Origin: JACVRN01 sp963715565
Lineage (GTDB): Bacteria > Acidobacteriota > Blastocatellia > Pyrinomonadales > Pyrinomonadaceae
Assembly (NCBI GenBank): GCA_963715565.1
Contig: OY970256.1
Coordinates: forward strand, 5,270,001 to 5,334,000
DNA length: 64,000 nt
Reading direction: 5' to 3'
Shown here: positions 61,003-64,000 of the stretch, piece by piece
Position numbering within the stretch: position 1 is the stretch's first letter
How the letters are laid out: every line of letters starts with the position of its first letter
The notes under the pieces: generated by a model
The model's database searches: none
What the model was told of the DNA's origin: nothing
What the model saw: the letters and a program-made list of their open reading frames with translations, nothing else
Program-made: the position numbers and the translations under genes

Positions 61003-61110
61003 AAAGGGCTCACACAAGTCCGCCGGTTTTGCTCGCGGCGCATGAGCGTTCCGAGCAGAATTTCATTGCCCAGCCTCGCGCGGAAAATTTTTCAGTAAGG
61101 AGAATTCAAA

Positions 61111-61241
61111 CAGGGATGGACTGGATGAACAGGATAAAAGAATTTTCGATTTTGGATTTTAGATTTGCGATTGAAAGACAAATCCAAAATCGGCAATCGA
61201 AAATCTAAAATTCTTCATCCTGTCTATCCTGTCCATCCCTG
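61111..61241. repeat. Inverted repeat, ACAGGAT outer words with nested GATTTTGGATT words
   Basis: Outer arms 61111-61135 and 61217-61241 are complements with a few mismatches (GGACTGGATGAAC against GTCTATCCTGTCC). The loop is filled with GATTTTGGATTTTAGATT words and their complements, the family seen at 19321. This is the third different inner family found in an ACAGGAT repeat. Confidence 0.82.
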
Positions 61242-61390
61242 CTAATTCTTTCTTCGTCTTAAGCTGACCTACTATCCGCGACAAGCGAAACGTAGATAGC
61301 GAGTATTTCACTGTGATAAGCTCGGTGACCCGACGAGAGTCTGTGAGTAGAGAGGCGTTGGCGCAAGCCCCTTACGGCACGGCGTGGCCC

Positions 61391-64000
61391 ATGGAGCCGC
61401 CGCCCGAAAGCGAGCGCCCGCGCCCTGTAAAGGAGAGGCCGCCCCTGTCACAGCCCGCATTCTTTCTACGCACCAAGTTGCTGCCGCCACGGCCTGCCCC
61501 GGCGCTGCTTTCGCGTCCCCGCCTGACCGAACGTCTGGTGCAAAATCTGGAACATCCCATCACGCTCGTCACGGCCAACGCGGGCTCCGGCAAGACTACG
61601 CTCGTAGCCGATTTTGTGCGCAACCACGCGCGCTCGTTCGTCTGGTATCAGCTCGACCACACGGATGCAGACCCTTCTGTCTTTCTGGGCTACGTCACTC
61701 ACGGCATCAAGCAGGTCGCGCCCGGCTTCGGCGAAGTGATGCTCTCTTATTTGCAACAGGCGGCGGACGAGCTGGCGCAACAGCCCGAGCGAGCCGTGGA
61801 CGTGCTGCTCAACGAAGTCCTTGAAAAAATCGAGCAACAGTTGATTCTGGTCCTTGACGATTATCATCACCTGGGGACGGAGACGGCAGTGCATCGCGTC
61901 GTTGACCGCTTGATTGCTTACATGCCGGACGTCCTGCATCTGGTGATTATCACGCGCGACATCCCACCGCTTTCGCTGGCGCGTCTTCGCGCGCACAATT
62001 CCATTGCCATCATAGACCGCTCGGAGCTGCTCTTTACGGATGAAGAGACGCAACAGCTCTTCCGCAAAGTTTTCGACCTTGAGCTGACGCCCGAACAATT
62101 GAAGGAGTATCGCGAACGCACGCGCGGCTGGATTACCGCGCTGCAACTGGTTCGACAGGTGGCGCAGCGGCAGGCGCTCTCGCAAGCGCCGGGCGTGAAC
62201 GGTGCGCCCGACCTAGTGGAAATCCTGCGGCAATCAGAGCGCGACATCTTCGACTATTTCGCCGAAGAAGTTTTCGCGGACGAGACTGAAGAAGTGCAAA
62301 AGTTTTTACTCGGCCTCGCGCTTCTGGACCGCATAGAGACCAACGTGTGCAGCAAGCTTTTCCCCGAAGCCAATTGCCGCAACGCGCTGCCCTCGCTCGT
62401 GCGCCGCAACGTCTTTATCACGGTCGCTTCGGACGAGCGCGGCGAAGAGTATCGCTTACATCCCCTGTTCCAGAGTTTCCTGCGCCGTCGCTTGAGGACA
62501 GAAATCGGGCGCACCGGAGTCGCGCAGGAGCACGCGCGCCTTGCCAACTATTTTCTGGAACAGGAAGCATGGGAACAGGCCATGCACCATTTGATAGAAG
62601 CGGAGGATTACGAGCGCGCCGCCAACGTGATCGCCGAAAAAGGAGACGCGTGGATAACGAGCGGCGCGCTCGGCTCTTTGATTGCTTATGCGGAAGTGTT
62701 GCCGGTCGCGGCGCTTGAAAATCACCCGCGCGCTCTTGCACATCGTGCCGAGGCCGCGCGTCTTCAGGGCGAATACGATGCGGCACAAACGCTCTTTCGC
62801 CGCGCCGTCACACTGCTCAACGAACAGGGCGATAGCCACTGGGAAGCCGAGGCGCTTCATTCGCTGGCGGCAATCGCGCGCCGTCGTGGCGAGTTTGAGA
62901 CGGCCTTCTCCTACCTGGACCGCGCCGCCGAGTTGACGGACGAAGGCTCTGTCGTGCGTATGAAGTGCGGCAACACGCGCGGGCTTTGTTTGATGGTGAT
63001 TGGCGATCTGGCCGCCGCCGAGCGCGAGTTTCGCGCGGCCCTCCAACTGGCCGAAGAACAGGGCGAAGAACGCTATGCGCGCTTGATTGCCCACAACCTC
63101 GGCTTGCCCGCCATGATTCGCGGTGATTTTGGCGAGGGCTTGCGCTGGTTGCGCCGCATGTTGCCGGACCCGAGCCTGCTCGCGCCGCCCGCGCCGCAGG
63201 AAGCCACCGCGCACTTGAACATGGCGCGCGCCTACTTTTATCGCGGTGACATGACGTCCTGCGAAAAGCATCTGGAACAGGCGCTCGAACGGAGCCAGCT
63301 TTTTAATCAGATTGCGCTGCTCGGAGAAATCTTCGAGACCTACGGCAACCTCTATCGCGAAACGGGCGAGGCCGCGCGTGCCGCAGAATTTTACGAACGC
63401 GCCGCGCGCGCCTACGAGGAAGCGGGCCTCGACGTGACGCGCTTTGAGCTGCTTGAAGAACAGGCCATGCTTTATCTTCAACTCGGAGACATGGCGGCTG
63501 CGCGCGAGAGGATTGAGCGCCTGACGGAAGCGCGCGAGAGCGTCAGCAATAAGATGGGTGTAGCGACTTCCCGCCCCGCGCACGCGCGCATCCTGCTGGC
63601 CTCCGGCGACTTTGAGGGCGCACGCCGCGAGCTGCTTCCCGCTCTGCATTATTTTCGCGAGCACAAGCTCAACTACTACGAGGCGCAGGCTTCTATGGAG
63701 TTGGCCGCGTGCGCGCACGCCGCGGGACTTGAGAGCGAGATGCTTGAACACCTGCGCCGCGCCGTCGATCTGGCCGCGCGTTATGATTACGAATACTGGT
63801 TGCAGCGAGAGGTCCAGCAGAACGCGCAGCTCTTCTCTATGGCTGAAGCCGTCGAGCTTCTGCCTGCGGACGTGCGCGAACAATTGGCCGCAGCTCCGAA
63901 GACGGAGAAGCGAGTGGCCGCGCCCGTAGCAGCATCCGTCGCGGTCGCAGCCAAACCCGTCACGGATTTGACAATCAACATGCTCGGCCCGGTGGAAATC
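61391..64000 (+). CDS. MalT/SARP-like STAND regulator, C-terminus beyond the window
   Basis: The frame is open from 61268. ATG 61391 is taken as start, with GTG 61313 and GTG 61343 as alternatives; 870 codons are visible. The ATPase has Walker A ANAGSGKTTL near residue 60, the WYQLDHTDADP block and Walker B LILVLDDYHHL, followed by the RTRGWITALQLV helix. A long TPR array (about 380-830) includes AEAARLQGEYDAAQTLF and ARAYFYRGDMTSCEKHL. The last visible residues, LTINMLGPVEI, are the usual opening of a winged-helix BTAD/SARP DNA-binding domain. It is therefore probably a transcription activator with its DNA-binding part at the C-terminus. The ligand is unknown. Confidence 0.85.
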   Translation, partial: MEPPPESERPRPVKERPPLSQPAFFLRTKLLPPRPAPALLSRPRLTERLVQNLEHPITLVTANAGSGKTTLVADFVRNHARSFVWYQLDHTDADPSVFLGYVTHGIKQVAPGFGEVMLSYLQQAADELAQQPERAVDVLLNEVLEKIEQQLILVLDDYHHLGTETAVHRVVDRLIAYMPDVLHLVIITRDIPPLSLARLRAHNSIAIIDRSELLFTDEETQQLFRKVFDLELTPEQLKEYRERTRGWITALQLVRQVAQRQALSQAPGVNGAPDLVEILRQSERDIFDYFAEEVFADETEEVQKFLLGLALLDRIETNVCSKLFPEANCRNALPSLVRRNVFITVASDERGEEYRLHPLFQSFLRRRLRTEIGRTGVAQEHARLANYFLEQEAWEQAMHHLIEAEDYERAANVIAEKGDAWITSGALGSLIAYAEVLPVAALENHPRALAHRAEAARLQGEYDAAQTLFRRAVTLLNEQGDSHWEAEALHSLAAIARRRGEFETAFSYLDRAAELTDEGSVVRMKCGNTRGLCLMVIGDLAAAEREFRAALQLAEEQGEERYARLIAHNLGLPAMIRGDFGEGLRWLRRMLPDPSLLAPPAPQEATAHLNMARAYFYRGDMTSCEKHLEQALERSQLFNQIALLGEIFETYGNLYRETGEAARAAEFYERAARAYEEAGLDVTRFELLEEQAMLYLQLGDMAAARERIERLTEARESVSNKMGVATSRPAHARILLASGDFEGARRELLPALHYFREHKLNYYEAQASMELAACAHAAGLESEMLEHLRRAVDLAARYDYEYWLQREVQQNAQLFSMAEAVELLPADVREQLAAAPKTEKRVAAPVAASVAVAAKPVTDLTINMLGPVEI

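Noticed and set aside
62456..63883. Leftward 475-codon open frame opposite the STAND regulator
   Set aside because: It lies wholly within the TPR region of the regulator, and its composition is that of a shadow frame.

Overview
The window is about 57% GC, densely coding, and most likely from an Acidobacteriota chromosome, plausibly class Blastocatellia. The evidence is two very large Oar-type TonB-dependent receptors with an N-terminal carboxypeptidase-regulatory domain, a VWA protein of the Acidobacteria-expanded type, several DUF4214 proteins, and many small response regulator and PilZ genes. I see no rRNA, tRNA, CRISPR array, phage or transposase. The assignment is by gene content, not by a marker gene.

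Layout. 0-7 kb: the edge of an alanyl-tRNA editing protein, an M61 aminopeptidase, then the glyoxylate shunt (aceB-aceA, leftward) with a divergent IclR regulator. Two copies of an 18-bp palindromic operator lie between aceB and iclR. 7-17 kb: a 1308-aa outer-membrane receptor, DinB protein, hybrid sensor kinase, a trypsin-fold protein that has lost its catalytic residues, and an extradiol dioxygenase. 17-25 kb: a 46-aa membrane microprotein behind a sigma-54 promoter, metallophosphatase, two single-domain response regulators, an M15-like peptidase, PilZ protein, LEA-like repeat protein and a Ca2+/H+ exchanger. 25-38 kb: a secreted sugar dehydrogenase with DUF4214, GNAT and membrane proteins, a secreted NucA-type nuclease (also with DUF4214) next to its NuiA-type inhibitor, and a P-type Ca2+ ATPase. 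38-45 kb: DoxX, LURP-one-like, VWA, response regulator, membrane and PilZ proteins. 45-54 kb: an ECF sigma factor fused in one chain to an anti-sigma zinc motif, a transmembrane helix and a large outer domain, followed by a second receptor and a PD40/DUF4214 protein. 54-64 kb: a possible caspase-fold lipoprotein, two MacB-type permeases without an ATPase, two orphan exported proteins, and two STAND ATPase proteins, the second running off the edge.

Three features stand out. First, a cassette of about 205 bp occurs twice, at 17 kb (minus strand) and 42.5 kb (plus strand). It consists of an 18-bp palindrome, exactly 73 bp of spacer, a near-consensus sigma-54 promoter, and a leader with two conserved hairpins whose second loop is anti-Shine-Dalgarno-like. 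It drives a microprotein in one case and a response regulator in the other. Second, at least 23 intergenic inverted repeats are present. They are built from about ten short word families, often with one family nested in the loop of another. Third, one C-terminal cassette (Ig-like module plus DUF4214) is attached to three unrelated secreted heads.
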